A DNA stretch of 40,220 nucleotides from Bacteroidales bacterium (GCA_016744655.1 JADGDY010000024.1:1-40220), one strand, 5' to 3'. Counted from the stretch's first letter, positions 26,005 to 35,412 are shown. Translations and numbers: made by a program. Notes: generated by a model from the letters alone, not told the origin.

Positions 26005-26042
26005 TAGGAAATAATATTATGCATGCATAATATTATTTCCTA
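26005..26042. repeat. 38-bp perfect palindrome, probable terminator
   Basis: The sequence reads TAGGAAATAATATTATGCA and then its exact complement, with no spacer. TTTTTG follows on the plus strand. It lies in a 470-base gap with no gene, about 100 bases after the preceding stop. A hairpin terminator is the simple reading; the arms are AT-rich. Confidence 0.55.
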
Positions 26043-26229
26043 TTTTTGAGTTCTTTAAAATTGTTCTTTATAGCTCATATGTTTTTATTAACTTAGAGGC
26101 TGGATTTCAAATCGCAATATATCAGTGGTTTAGCATATAAACCATTGGTTTTGATTTCCTCGGTTGAATTACCGAATCACAAAGAACATTTCAATTAACT
26201 AGTATCAGCTAGAAAATTAAAGTTTTTAA

Positions 26230-26352
26230 TTAGCTGATAAGAAAGCTTCGAGAACGAGGCTTGGTTTTTCTGAAAATCAAGGAGTTTACATGCGTAAATG
26301 ACTGTTTTCATAAAGGCCATAACAAGGTTATCGGAGTTTTCTTGAGGCTACT
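26230..26352 (-). repeat. 121-bp dispersed intergenic repeat, copy oriented minus
   Basis: It is a close inverted copy of 34352-34472. It shares CTTATCAGCTA, AAGCCTCGTTCTC, CTTGATTTTCAGAAAA, CAGTCATTTAC-GCAT-GTAAACTCCT and CCGATAA. It ends 22 bases before the start of the carboxylase gene. The rest of the 25905-26374 gap holds the palindrome above and otherwise no signal I recognise. Confidence 0.75.
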
Positions 26353-26374
26353 AACTAAATAAAAAAGAAAATAA

Positions 26375-27982
26375 GTGTATCGAATCAAATCTAAAATAGA
26401 CACGCAATCTGAATCTTTTCAGAATAATAAGAAACAGTTTCAAGGATTACTCAATGAATACCGTGAAAGACTAAAGTCAGTTCATGCTGGTTCTAGTCCA
26501 AAGGCTATTGAGAAGCATAAATCCAGAGGGAAGCTACTCGCTCGTGAACGAATTAATTTGCTTGTTGACTCCAATACTGTATTTTTAGAACTCTCAGCAT
26601 TAGCGGCATATGGAAGTTATGATAATCAGTTTCCGTCAGCAGGAATCATCACAGGTATTGGTGTTATTCATGGAAAAGAATGCATCATCATTGCCAATGA
26701 TGCTACTGTTAAAGGTGGAACCTACATTAAAGAAACCATCAGAAAACATGTGAGAGCGCAAGAAATAGCCATGGAAAACCATTTGGCTTGTGTTTATATG
26801 GTGGATAGCGGAGGAGTATTTCTCCCTGAACAATCGAAAGTATTTCCTGATCGATTCGATTTTGGAAGGTTCTTTTATAATCAAGCTAGAATGTCGGCTG
26901 CAGGGATTCCTCAAGTTTCCATTGTAATGGGTTCTTGTACTGCTGGTGGAGCTTATGTGCCTGCAATGAGTGATGAGACTATAATTGTAAAAGAACAAGG
27001 AACTATTTTTATTGGTGGTCCTCCTTTGGTAAAAGCCGCTACTGGAGAAGAAGTAAGTGCTGAAGAATTAGGAGGAGCAGATGTTCATACCAGTATTTCT
27101 GGTACAGCTGACCATTTTGCCGATGATGACAGACATGCCATTGCTATTTGTAGAAATATTTTTGAAAGTATAGAATATTCTGATAAGCAACTTTTGGAAA
27201 GTAATGAAATAGAGGAGCCTTTTTATGATCCTCAAGAGTTGTATGGATTGGCTCCTGTTGATTTAAAGAAACCCATAGATGCACGAGAAATTATTGCAAG
27301 AATAGTAGATGGTAGCCGTTTTCAGGAATTTAAAGAGCGTTATGCTCCGACTATTATCACCGGATTTGCCAAAATTATGGGATATAAAGTTGGTATTATT
27401 GCCAATAATGGAGTTCTATTCTCTGAAACAGCTTTAAAAGGAGCTCATTTTGTAGAGTTATGTACTTCACGAAATATCCCGATCATATTTTTACAAAATA
27501 TCACAGGATTTATTGTGGGCAAAGAATATGAGAGAAAAGGAATTGCACGCGATGGAGCAAAATTTGTTCATGCTGTTGCCAATGCCAATGTGCCTAAGTT
27601 CACTGTCGTTTTTGGAGGTTCTTTTGGAGCTGGTAATTATGCTATGGCTGGAAGGGCTTACGACCCACGACTTTTACTCATGTGGCCAAATAGCAAAATT
27701 TCTGTAATGGGTGGTGAACAAGCTTCCGATGTTTTAATTCAGGTGAAAATGGACCAGTTAAAAGCTCGAGGAGAACAAATGCCGCAAGAAGAAATTGATA
27801 AACTAAAGAAATCTATTCTCGATAAATACGAATTTGAAGGCTCGGCATATTATTCCACATCACGACTTTGGGACGATGGAATAATCGATCCAGTAGATAC
27901 CAGGAAAGTTTTGGCTATGGGAATAGCTATGACATTAAATAAAAAGTGGGAGCCAACTAAGAATGGTATTTTTAGAATGTAG
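26375..27982 (+). CDS. Acyl-CoA carboxylase carboxyltransferase subunit, probably methylcrotonyl-CoA carboxylase beta
   Basis: The 535-residue protein is a crotonase-superfamily carboxyltransferase with N and C halves. Features include RGKLLARERI near residue 50, YMVDSGGVFLPEQSKVFPD (the MCC-type QxxxFPD stretch), GSCTAGGAYVPAMSDE, and in the C half GSFGAGNYAMAGRAYDPRLLLMWP. The FPD and YAMAGRAY forms are those of methylcrotonyl- or geranyl-CoA carboxylase, not propionyl-CoA carboxylase. It should work with the biotin-bearing alpha subunit encoded at 31164, fixing CO2 onto 3-methylcrotonyl-CoA in leucine breakdown. It starts at GTG 26375 because the family N-terminus begins there and no ATG fits. 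Confidence 0.88.
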   Translation: MYRIKSKIDTQSESFQNNKKQFQGLLNEYRERLKSVHAGSSPKAIEKHKSRGKLLARERINLLVDSNTVFLELSALAAYGSYDNQFPSAGIITGIGVIHGKECIIIANDATVKGGTYIKETIRKHVRAQEIAMENHLACVYMVDSGGVFLPEQSKVFPDRFDFGRFFYNQARMSAAGIPQVSIVMGSCTAGGAYVPAMSDETIIVKEQGTIFIGGPPLVKAATGEEVSAEELGGADVHTSISGTADHFADDDRHAIAICRNIFESIEYSDKQLLESNEIEEPFYDPQELYGLAPVDLKKPIDAREIIARIVDGSRFQEFKERYAPTIITGFAKIMGYKVGIIANNGVLFSETALKGAHFVELCTSRNIPIIFLQNITGFIVGKEYERKGIARDGAKFVHAVANANVPKFTVVFGGSFGAGNYAMAGRAYDPRLLLMWPNSKISVMGGEQASDVLIQVKMDQLKARGEQMPQEEIDKLKKSILDKYEFEGSAYYSTSRLWDDGIIDPVDTRKVLAMGIAMTLNKKWEPTKNGIFRM

Positions 27983-28011
27983 AAAAGTTGGTGTGAATAG
28001 AAAAAAATATT

Positions 28012-28100
28012 AGTGTAACTTTAGGTCTAAGTGCCTTTATGACAATAAAATAAAAATACATTATTGTAGCTTTGAGTCTTAGTGCCTTAGAGGCAATAAA
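28012..28100 (+). repeat. Two direct copies of the CTTAGTG/CTTTGTG repeat before acs
   Basis: About 52 bases apart, CTTTAGGTCTAAGTGCCTTT-ATGACAATAAAATAA and CTTTGAGTCTTAGTGCCTTA-GAGGCAATAAAGTAA lie in direct order. The second ends about 29 bases before the acs ATG. Confidence 0.6.
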
Positions 28101-28128
28101 GTAATGTTCAATATAAAAACCTTTACCT

Positions 28129-30030
28129 ATGGCAATCAAAATTAAAACCCTAAGTGGTTACTTTCATGAATACCAGAAAAGCGCAGTAAATCCCGAAGAC
28201 TTTTGGGGACAACAAGCTGAAGTGTTCTATTGGCGGAAAAAGTATGACTGTGTTTTAGACTGGAATTTTAAAGAACCAAGAATAGATTGGTTTAAAGGTG
28301 GAAGATTAAACCTAACGGAGAATATTTTTGAGCGCCAAATGTTTATTAAAAAAGATCAGCCTGCCATTATTTGGGAACCTAACGATCCAAATGAGGAGGG
28401 TATTACCTTAACCTATTCTGAGCTTTTTGAGAAAGTGAAACAATTTGCCAATGTACTTATTGAAAAAGGAGTAAAAAAAGGTGATCGAGTGGCTTTATAT
28501 ATGCCTATGATTCCTGAATTAGCCATTGCCATGCTGGCCTGTGCTAGAATTGGAGCTGTTCATTCTATTGTTTTCGCTGGATTCTCAAGCAATGCATTAG
28601 CAGATAGAATTATAGATGCACAAGCAAAAATAGTGATTGCTTCTGACGGAGGATTCCGAGGAACAAAAACTATTCCTATTAAAAAAATTGTTGATGAGGC
28701 AGTGGAAAGATGTGATTCTGTGGAAACAGTTATCATTAAAAAGAGAACTGGCGAAGATGTTCCCATGAAACAAGGTCGTGACTTTTGGTGGGATGAGCTT
28801 ACAGATGGAGTTTCTTTTGAAAACGATGCAGAGATATTAGATGCAGAGGATCCTCTTTTTATACTTTATACTTCAGGCTCAACAGGACAGCCTAAAGGAT
28901 TGGTTCACACAACTGGTGGATATATGGTTTATACTTCCTACACTTTCCGTAATGTATTTCAGTATGGTGAAGGCGATGTTTATTTCTGTTCAGCTGATAT
29001 TGGCTGGATTACAGGACATTCCTATATCGTTTATGGACCATTATTAAGTGGAGCCACAACCTTAATGTTCGAAGGAATCCCAACTTTCCCCAATGCCGGT
29101 AGATATTGGGATATTGTTGAGAAATATCAAGTAAACCAATTCTATACTGCTCCAACTGCTATTCGTGCATTAATGGCTGAAGGAAATGAGTTTGTGGAGA
29201 ATAAAGAAATGAAAAGCCTAAAGGTTCTTGGAACAGTAGGGGAACCGATTAATGAAGAAGCTTGGCACTGGTACCACGATCATGTGGGTAAAGATAGATG
29301 CCCGATAGTTGATACTTGGTGGCAAACAGAAACGGGTGGGATATTAATTAGCCCTATTGCTGGAGTTACTCCAACGAAGCCATCCTATGCAACACTGCCA
29401 TTGCCTGGAGTTCAACCCATAATTGTAGACCCAGATGGCAAAGAATTAAAAGGAAATAGTGTTCAAGGAAACCTCTGTATCAAGTTTCCGTGGCCAGGAA
29501 TGGCACGAACTATTTACGGTGACCATGAGCGTTTTCAGCAAACCTATTTTTCCACTTATCCCGGCTTATATTTCACTGGAGATGGGGTAAAACGTGATGA
29601 GGATGGTTATTATAGAATATTGGGTCGTGTTGATGACGTGATCAATGTTTCAGGACATAGAATGGGAACTGCTGAGGTGGAAAATGCCATCAATGAGCAT
29701 CCTCGAGTTGTGGAGTCAGCAGTGGTAGGATTTCCTCACGATATCAAAGGACAAGGTATTTATGCTTACGTGGTTTGTACCGATATGGATGAAACCACCA
29801 GCGAAGAAGGAATTATTAAGAGTATAAAAATCGGTGTGAATAATATCATTGGTCCCATTGCACGTCCCGATAAAATATTAATAGTAAGTGGATTGCCAAA
29901 AACACGCTCTGGAAAAATTATGAGAAGAATCCTCAGGAAAATTGCAGCAAACGATACTTCCAATTTTGGAGATACCAGTACATTATTAGATCCTGGTGTT
30001 GTGGAGGAGATTATGGAAAAAGCAAAATAA
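28129..30030 (+). CDS. acs: Acetyl-CoA synthetase (AMP-forming)
   Basis: The 633-residue protein is an ANL-family acyl-CoA synthetase of the acetate type. The P-loop YTSGSTGQPKG begins near residue 246. DTWWQTETGG at 395-404 contains the Trp that limits the acyl pocket to small acids in Acs. YFTGDGVKRDEDGYYRILGRVDDVINVSGHRMGT comes near the hinge and SGKIMRRILR holds the C-terminal catalytic Lys (about K596), the usual acetylation target. It activates acetate to acetyl-CoA using ATP. It lies inside the leucine catabolism cluster, whose other genes lead to acetyl-CoA and acetoacetate. Acetoacetate as substrate is less likely given the double Trp. Confidence 0.9.
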   Translation: MAIKIKTLSGYFHEYQKSAVNPEDFWGQQAEVFYWRKKYDCVLDWNFKEPRIDWFKGGRLNLTENIFERQMFIKKDQPAIIWEPNDPNEEGITLTYSELFEKVKQFANVLIEKGVKKGDRVALYMPMIPELAIAMLACARIGAVHSIVFAGFSSNALADRIIDAQAKIVIASDGGFRGTKTIPIKKIVDEAVERCDSVETVIIKKRTGEDVPMKQGRDFWWDELTDGVSFENDAEILDAEDPLFILYTSGSTGQPKGLVHTTGGYMVYTSYTFRNVFQYGEGDVYFCSADIGWITGHSYIVYGPLLSGATTLMFEGIPTFPNAGRYWDIVEKYQVNQFYTAPTAIRALMAEGNEFVENKEMKSLKVLGTVGEPINEEAWHWYHDHVGKDRCPIVDTWWQTETGGILISPIAGVTPTKPSYATLPLPGVQPIIVDPDGKELKGNSVQGNLCIKFPWPGMARTIYGDHERFQQTYFSTYPGLYFTGDGVKRDEDGYYRILGRVDDVINVSGHRMGTAEVENAINEHPRVVESAVVGFPHDIKGQGIYAYVVCTDMDETTSEEGIIKSIKIGVNNIIGPIARPDKILIVSGLPKTRSGKIMRRILRKIAANDTSNFGDTSTLLDPGVVEEIMEKAK

Positions 30031-30293
30031 AGGCCACAAAGACTCTAAGGCACTAAGAAACAGTAGAAATTCTTTTTGCCTTTGCATGACACTATAAAAA
30101 TGAAAAGCCTGAAAACATATAAAATAATGAATTTAAAAATCATGTTAAGGAACTAATTAAAAGCTAAGATTCTTTGCGTCTCTGCGGCTTTGCGTGACAC
30201 TAAAATAAAGAATGGAACAAGAAGATTAGTAAAGTAAGAAATAATTACAGAACACATTAGTGCAACTTAGAGCCTTAGTGTCTTAGTGGCAAT
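30031..30293. repeat. Spacer with inverted and direct copies of the CTTAGTG/CTTTGTG repeat
   Basis: Directly after the acs stop, 30031-30057 reads GCCACAAAGACTCTAAGGCAC (the minus-strand form). Two plus-strand units with CTTTGCATGACACTA (about 30070-30098) and CTTTGCGTGACACTA (about 30165-30206) follow, then CTTAGAGCCTTAGTGTCTTAG and TGGCAATAAA at 30263-30293 before the hydratase ATG. The outer pair is an inverted repeat. No coding signal is present. Confidence 0.6.
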
Positions 30294-30307
30294 AAAAAAA
30301 AGAAAAT

Positions 30308-31111
30308 ATGAAAAAATATAAAACCATAGAATTAGAAATAAAAAACGAGGTAGGAACCATTTGGCTCAATCGCCCCGAAATACATAATGCCTTCAACGAA
30401 GTCATGATAGCTGAACTGATAGAAATGTTCGAAGATATCAATGACAATGAGGGAATTAGGGTTGTGGTCTTAAGAGGAAGAGGCAAGTCTTTCTGTGCTG
30501 GAGCTGATTTAAATTGGATGCGCGATGTGGCTAAATATTCCTATGAAGACAATTACAAAGAAAGCTTAAATCTTTCTCTTTGTTTCTACAATATCTACAC
30601 CTGTGCCAAACCAACAATTGCTGTTGTTCATGGTGCAGCCATAGGAGGAGCGAATGGATTATTAGCAGCTTGTGATTTTGCTTATGCAGAAGAGAATACT
30701 ACTTTCTCATTAAGTGAAGTAAAGATTGGAATAGTACCAGCATGTATTTCTCCTTATGTAACAAAAAGAGTAGGGGAATATGGTTCTAAAGAGCTCATGT
30801 TAACAGGAAAACGATTCAAAGGTGCTGAAGCAGCACATCATCGTTTGGTAAATAAATCCTTAACACAAAGTGATTTAGAAATTCATTTGGAAGAGCTCAT
30901 TGGATTATTAAAGACAAGTGGTCCTAAGGCAATGACTCAGTGTAAGAATCTACTTTACGATATTTCAAATAAACTAACATTACAGGAAGCCATAGATTAT
31001 ACGGCAAAGATGATAGCCGAAATTCGGGCCAGTTCTGAAGGTCAAGAAGGAATGGCTGCATTTTTAGAAAAGCGTAAGCCAAACTGGGTGGCCACAAATA
31101 CTGATAAATAA
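30308..31111 (+). CDS. Enoyl-CoA hydratase, probably methylglutaconyl-CoA hydratase
   Basis: The 267-residue crotonase-fold protein has the oxyanion-hole segments FCAGADLNWM (about residues 62-71) and HGAAIGGANGLLAACDF (about 105-121), then FSLSEVKIGIVPACISPYV. The SFCAGADLNWM form and its position between the two subunits of a methylcrotonyl-CoA carboxylase match LiuC-type 3-methylglutaconyl-CoA hydratases, which make HMG-CoA. A general enoyl-CoA hydratase is the alternative. The carboxylase alpha gene starts 52 bases downstream, so the two are probably cotranscribed. Confidence 0.85.
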   Translation: MKKYKTIELEIKNEVGTIWLNRPEIHNAFNEVMIAELIEMFEDINDNEGIRVVVLRGRGKSFCAGADLNWMRDVAKYSYEDNYKESLNLSLCFYNIYTCAKPTIAVVHGAAIGGANGLLAACDFAYAEENTTFSLSEVKIGIVPACISPYVTKRVGEYGSKELMLTGKRFKGAEAAHHRLVNKSLTQSDLEIHLEELIGLLKTSGPKAMTQCKNLLYDISNKLTLQEAIDYTAKMIAEIRASSEGQEGMAAFLEKRKPNWVATNTDK

Positions 31112-31163
31112 TACTATAAGCTTGCATTGATTTGTAATCGATGCGTTCCAATAATAGAAAACA

Positions 31164-33146
31164 ATGAAGAAATTCAATAAAATATTAATTGCCAATAGAG
31201 GCGAAATTGCAGTGAGGATTATAAAAGCTGCATCGGAAATGGGAATCACTAGCATTGCTGTTTATTCTCAAGCTGATAAAGACAGTTTGCATATTCGCAA
31301 AGCAGATGAAGCCTATTGTATTGGTGAAGAATCCCTTGCTGAAACCTATCTCAATGTAGAGAAAATAATGAAAGTCGCTTTGGAACACGGAGCTGATGCC
31401 ATTCATCCTGGTTATGGTTTCTTGGCTGAAAATCCTGAATTGGTTGCTGCTTGTGAAAGGAATGATATTGCATTTATTGGACCTTCGAGTCAAGCCATTC
31501 AGTTGATGGGTAATAAAATAGAAGCTCGTTCTTTTGTGGATAGTCTGAATATTCCAATGACGAAAGGAGTTACAGGAAGTCCTGATGAACTGATTAAAAA
31601 AGCCAAAGATATTGAACTTCCTATTCTAGTAAAAGCTGCAGCCGGCGGAGGAGGGAAAGGAATGAGAATTGTCCGTGACTGGAATGAGTTGGAATCGGTA
31701 ATTGAGTCTACAAGTCGCGAAGCTTTAGCCTATTTTGGTGATGCAGAAGTATATGTGGAAAAATTTATCGAGAATCCGCGTCATATCGAAATTCAACTTT
31801 TAGGTGATGAATTTGGAAATGTGATACATTTATACGAAAGAGAATGTAGTATTCAGCGTCGTTACCAAAAGATTATTGAGGAGTCCCCATCACCAACATT
31901 AAATCAGGAAACAAGAGAAAAGATGGGGCAAGCTGCGGTAGATATTGCAAAAGCGATAAACTATACTAGCGCGGGAACCATAGAGTTTTTGGTGGATTCG
32001 GATTTGAATTACTATTTTTTGGAAATGAATACCAGAATCCAAGTGGAACATCCAGTTACGGAAATGGTAACAGGAGTAGACTTGGTGGTAGAGCAGATTA
32101 AAATAGCTCAAGGAAAAAAAATAAAAATACAACAAGAGGATGTTGTTCAGAATGGTCATGCCATTGAGGCCAGAGTATATGCTGAAGAACCGGAAAACGA
32201 TTTTAGGCCTGCACCAGGTTTTATTGAGTATTATAAAGAACCATCTGGAAAAAATATCCGTGTAGATTCAGCTATAGATAAAGCTGTAGAGATTAAAAGC
32301 TTTTTCGACCCCATGATTAGTAAACTGGTGGTTTGGGCTGAGGATAGAAATACAGTGATTAATAAAATGATTAGTAGTTTAGAGAGTTATATTATTCTAG
32401 GCTTGTCTACTAACATTCCTTTTATGTTGTCTTTGTTGAAAGATGAAGATTATATTCAGAATAAAATTTCTACCAAATACTGTGACACTCATGCTTCTCA
32501 AATACTAAAAAATGCAGAACTATATGCTCAAAAAATAGATAGAAATATCCTTTTAGCAGCTTATGCTTCCATAAAAATAGCCTCCTCTAAAAATCCTAAA
32601 AATATCTGGGAACAAATTGGTTATTGGAGGTCACAAATGAGTTTCAACTGGAAATTAGATGGTGAATTATTACCTATTCATTTAATTGTAGAAAAGCCTG
32701 ACCTTTTTAAACTGACAAAAGGAGAGGATGTTTTTGATGTAGAAGTATTGTCTAAAGATGATAATCAAGTTTCATTAATCATCAATAAAAAAGAAGAACG
32801 AGTATTCTTTGTGAATAAAAACGAAGCTGAAGTCATCATGAATTACGAAGGCCAAGTTTTACATTTGGAAGATTTAGAAATGTTAGTTCAACAAGACTTT
32901 TATGAATCGAGTCATGAAACAGAAGCTAGTGATATTTTAAAATCTCCAATGCCAGGAAAGGTAATCAAGGTTTTGGTGGAAAAAGGGCAGGACGTTAAAA
33001 AAGGGCAAACTTTATTGATTGTTGAGGCCATGAAAATGGAAAATAATATCTTAGCAAATCGCGATGGGAAAATAGAAGAACTATTAGCTAAAGAAGGCGA
33101 TATGGTTGATAATTCTAAAGTATTATTACGCCTTGAAGAGGAGTGA
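31164..33146 (+). CDS. Acyl-CoA carboxylase alpha subunit: biotin carboxylase plus biotin carrier, probably methylcrotonyl-CoA carboxylase
   Basis: The 660-residue protein begins with a biotin carboxylase (KILIANRGEIAVRIIKAA, the ATP-binding AAAGGGGKGMRIV loop, EMNTRIQVEHPVTEM). A linker of about 130 residues follows, then a biotinyl domain with VEAMKMENN, where K624 is the biotin site. Length and order fit MCC alpha (LiuD) rather than pyruvate carboxylase. It hands carboxybiotin to the beta subunit encoded at 26375. The beta and alpha genes are separated here by acs and the hydratase gene. Confidence 0.9.
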   Translation: MKKFNKILIANRGEIAVRIIKAASEMGITSIAVYSQADKDSLHIRKADEAYCIGEESLAETYLNVEKIMKVALEHGADAIHPGYGFLAENPELVAACERNDIAFIGPSSQAIQLMGNKIEARSFVDSLNIPMTKGVTGSPDELIKKAKDIELPILVKAAAGGGGKGMRIVRDWNELESVIESTSREALAYFGDAEVYVEKFIENPRHIEIQLLGDEFGNVIHLYERECSIQRRYQKIIEESPSPTLNQETREKMGQAAVDIAKAINYTSAGTIEFLVDSDLNYYFLEMNTRIQVEHPVTEMVTGVDLVVEQIKIAQGKKIKIQQEDVVQNGHAIEARVYAEEPENDFRPAPGFIEYYKEPSGKNIRVDSAIDKAVEIKSFFDPMISKLVVWAEDRNTVINKMISSLESYIILGLSTNIPFMLSLLKDEDYIQNKISTKYCDTHASQILKNAELYAQKIDRNILLAAYASIKIASSKNPKNIWEQIGYWRSQMSFNWKLDGELLPIHLIVEKPDLFKLTKGEDVFDVEVLSKDDNQVSLIINKKEERVFFVNKNEAEVIMNYEGQVLHLEDLEMLVQQDFYESSHETEASDILKSPMPGKVIKVLVEKGQDVKKGQTLLIVEAMKMENNILANRDGKIEELLAKEGDMVDNSKVLLRLEEE

Positions 33147-33199
33147 TAAGCATAGATTTCATTGGGAAGCAATATTTTTAATCAAATAAAACATCATAT

Positions 33200-34348
33200 A
33201 TGAATTTCGAATTAACAGAGGAACAGGAATTGATTAGACAAACGGTAAGGGATTTTGCCGAAAGAGAAATCAAACCCATTGCTCAAGAGTTAGATGAGAA
33301 AGAAGAGTTTTCTGAAGAATTAACCCGAAAGATGGGTGAATTAGGCTTGTTCGGAATGTATCTACCAGAGAAATATGGAGGACAAGAATTAGATACACTA
33401 TCCTATATCATTGCTGTTGAGGAGTTAGCCAGGGTAGATGGGTCACAAGCAGCAACTTTAGCTGCTCATAACTCTTTAGGAATAGGACCTCTATACTATT
33501 ATGGAACAGAAGAACAGAAATTAAAATACTTACCAAAACTTTGTACTGGTGATGGGCTTTGGGCATTTGGTTTAACAGAACCTGATGCAGGCTCAGATAG
33601 CCGTGGTTCTAAAACTACAGCAAAATTAGAGGATGGTAAATGGAGAATAAATGGCTCCAAAATATTCATCACTAATGGAGCTTCAGATTTATCCTTAGGA
33701 GCAACAGTACAGGCTGTAACCAAAGTTCATAAGGATGGTAAAAAAGAATTTACTACAGTTATTGTAGAAAAAAATACTCATGGTTTTAAAAGAGTAGCCA
33801 TGCACGGAAAAATGATGTGGCGTTCTTCCGATACTTCAGAATTATATTTTGATGATTGTATAGTTCCAGAGGAAAACCTTTTGGGTGATATTGGTCAAGG
33901 AAGTAAAATCATGCTTTCAACACTCGATAATGGTCGTTTATCTATTGCTGCCATGGGTTTAGGATTGGCACAAGGAGCTTACGAAATGGCCTTGCAATAC
34001 TCAAAAGAGCGCAAGCAATTCGGAAAACCAATTTCTAAGTTTCAAGCCATTGCATTTAAACTAGCAGATATGGCCATGCAAATAGAATTGGCTAGAAACT
34101 TATTGTACAAAGCATGTTGGCTAAAAGACAATAAGAAACCATTTGCTAAGGAAGCAGCCATGGCTAAACTATACTGTAGTGAGATAGCAAAATCAGTAGC
34201 TGATGAAGCAGTTCAAATTCACGGTGGTTATGGACTAATGAAAGATTATCCAATAGAGAGATTTTACCGCGACCAAAGATTATTACAGATAGGAGAGGGT
34301 ACTTCTGAAATTCAACGTTTGGTGATATCACGATATATTGGTTGTTAG
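33200..34348 (+). CDS. Acyl-CoA dehydrogenase with SCAD-type catalytic Glu
   Basis: The 382-residue flavoprotein has the standard fold: LPEKYGGQELDTLSYI, the FAD loop FGLTEPDAGSDSRGSKTTA, and the KERKQFGKPISKFQAIAFKLADM helix. The putative base is E366 in GEGTSEIQRLVI, the position used by short- and medium-chain enzymes. True isovaleryl-CoA dehydrogenases usually have Ala or Gly there and a Glu in a LDLERL-type motif; here the aligned segment is LDNGRL (G245). The cluster context suggests isovaleryl-CoA oxidation; the active site points more to butyryl- or another short-chain acyl-CoA. It uses an electron-transfer flavoprotein not encoded here. It lies 53 bases after the carboxylase alpha gene. 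Confidence 0.88.
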   Translation: MNFELTEEQELIRQTVRDFAEREIKPIAQELDEKEEFSEELTRKMGELGLFGMYLPEKYGGQELDTLSYIIAVEELARVDGSQAATLAAHNSLGIGPLYYYGTEEQKLKYLPKLCTGDGLWAFGLTEPDAGSDSRGSKTTAKLEDGKWRINGSKIFITNGASDLSLGATVQAVTKVHKDGKKEFTTVIVEKNTHGFKRVAMHGKMMWRSSDTSELYFDDCIVPEENLLGDIGQGSKIMLSTLDNGRLSIAAMGLGLAQGAYEMALQYSKERKQFGKPISKFQAIAFKLADMAMQIELARNLLYKACWLKDNKKPFAKEAAMAKLYCSEIAKSVADEAVQIHGGYGLMKDYPIERFYRDQRLLQIGEGTSEIQRLVISRYIGC

Positions 34349-34351
34349 ATA

Positions 34352-34472
34352 GTAGCTGTTAGAAAACTCCGATAAATCGTTATAACTTTTCTGAAAACAG
34401 TCATTTACACATGTAAACTCCTTGATTTTCAGAAAAGCCAAGCCTCGTTCTCAAAGCTTTCTTATCAGCTAC
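34352..34472 (+). repeat. 121-bp dispersed intergenic repeat, copy oriented plus
   Basis: Begins GTAGCTGTTAGAAAACTCCG, ends CTTATCAGCTAC, with terminal inverted repeats of about 15 bases (GTAGCTG) and the core CAGTCATTTAC-ACAT-GTAAACTCCT. It starts three bases after the dehydrogenase stop. The remaining gap (34473-34719) is AT-rich with a small direct repeat, ATCATGA(C/T)AAAACA, at 34680-34707 and no other signal. Confidence 0.75.
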
Positions 34473-34719
34473 ATGGAAATTAGGAATGCTTATTCCAATT
34501 TGAAACTTCAGTGAGTTTTTTCTAAAATTTCATTGAAACGAATTGAATAGTACTGATAGTTTGTATTTACTTAAAAGAGAAATAAAAAACACTAAATAAG
34601 CTACAGAGTAGCGTAACATCTATAAAAAGAATAAAGCAATAGAGATTTAGTTTTGGCGTGATTTTGTGCTTCTGCAAAAATCATGACAAAACAATCATGA
34701 TAAAACAAAAACCTAAAAT

Positions 34720-35412
34720 ATGAATAAAGTAGTAAAAGATGCTAGTGAGGCCATCAAAGGAATGGAAAGTGGGCAAACGCTCATGCTTGGAGGTTTCGGC
34801 CTCTGTGGGATTCCTGAAAATACCATCAAGGCATTAGTGGCTTCTGAACTGAAGGACTTAACTTGTATTTCTAATAATGCAGGAGTGGATAATTTTGGAC
34901 TAGGAGCTTTATTAAGAAAGCACCAGATTAAAAAGATGGTGTCCTCTTATGTGGGCGAAAATAAGGAGTTTGAGCGTCAGATGCTTTCGGGAGAGCTAGA
35001 GGTGGATCTGGTTCCACAAGGGACTTTAGCAGAACGAATTAGAGCAGGTGGAGCCGGGATTCCAGCCTTTTATGTTCCAGCAGGATATGGTACAGAAGTG
35101 GGAGAAGGGAAGGAGTCTAGAGAGTTCAATGGAAAAATGCATCTTTTAGAACATGCACTAACAGCTGATTTTGCAGTAATTAAAGCATGGAAAGGTGATG
35201 CCATGGGAAATCTTATCTTTAGAGAAACCGCCAATAATTTTAATCAACCTATGGCTATGGCAGGAAAAATTACCATTGCTGAGGTGGAAGAGTTAGTTCC
35301 AGCAGGAGAGCTCGACCCTAATCAAATTCATACCCCAGGAGTATTTGTTCAAAGAATATTTCAAGGCGTGGATTATGAGAAACGTATTGAGTTTGAGACA
35401 GTTCGTGAATAG
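34720..35412 (+). CDS. scoA: 3-oxoacid CoA-transferase subunit A
   Basis: The 230-residue protein has the family I CoA-transferase alpha features: [22 protein letters not shown] near the N-terminus, then [15 protein letters not shown], and [25 protein letters not shown]. Together with the beta subunit encoded after it, it moves CoA between succinyl-CoA and acetoacetate, completing acetoacetate use from leucine or ketone bodies. Direction in vivo is not readable. The beta gene begins 145 bases later, past a repeat spacer. Confidence 0.93.
   Translation: MNKVVKDASEAIKGMESGQTLMLGGFGLCGIPENTIKALVASELKDLTCISNNAGVDNFGLGALLRKHQIKKMVSSYVGENKEFERQMLSGELEVDLVPQGTLAERIRAGGAGIPAFYVPAGYGTEVGEGKESREFNGKMHLLEHALTADFAVIKAWKGDAMGNLIFRETANNFNQPMAMAGKITIAEVEELVPAGELDPNQIHTPGVFVQRIFQGVDYEKRIEFETVRE

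Noticed and set aside
28012-30293. CRISPR array
   Set aside because: The repeated units are degenerate, irregularly spaced and in both orientations, and no cas gene is near.
26230-34472. Composite transposon carrying the catabolic genes
   Set aside because: The flanking inverted elements are only about 121 bp, no transposase is present, and a third copy lies elsewhere. Composition of the genes looks like that of their neighbours.
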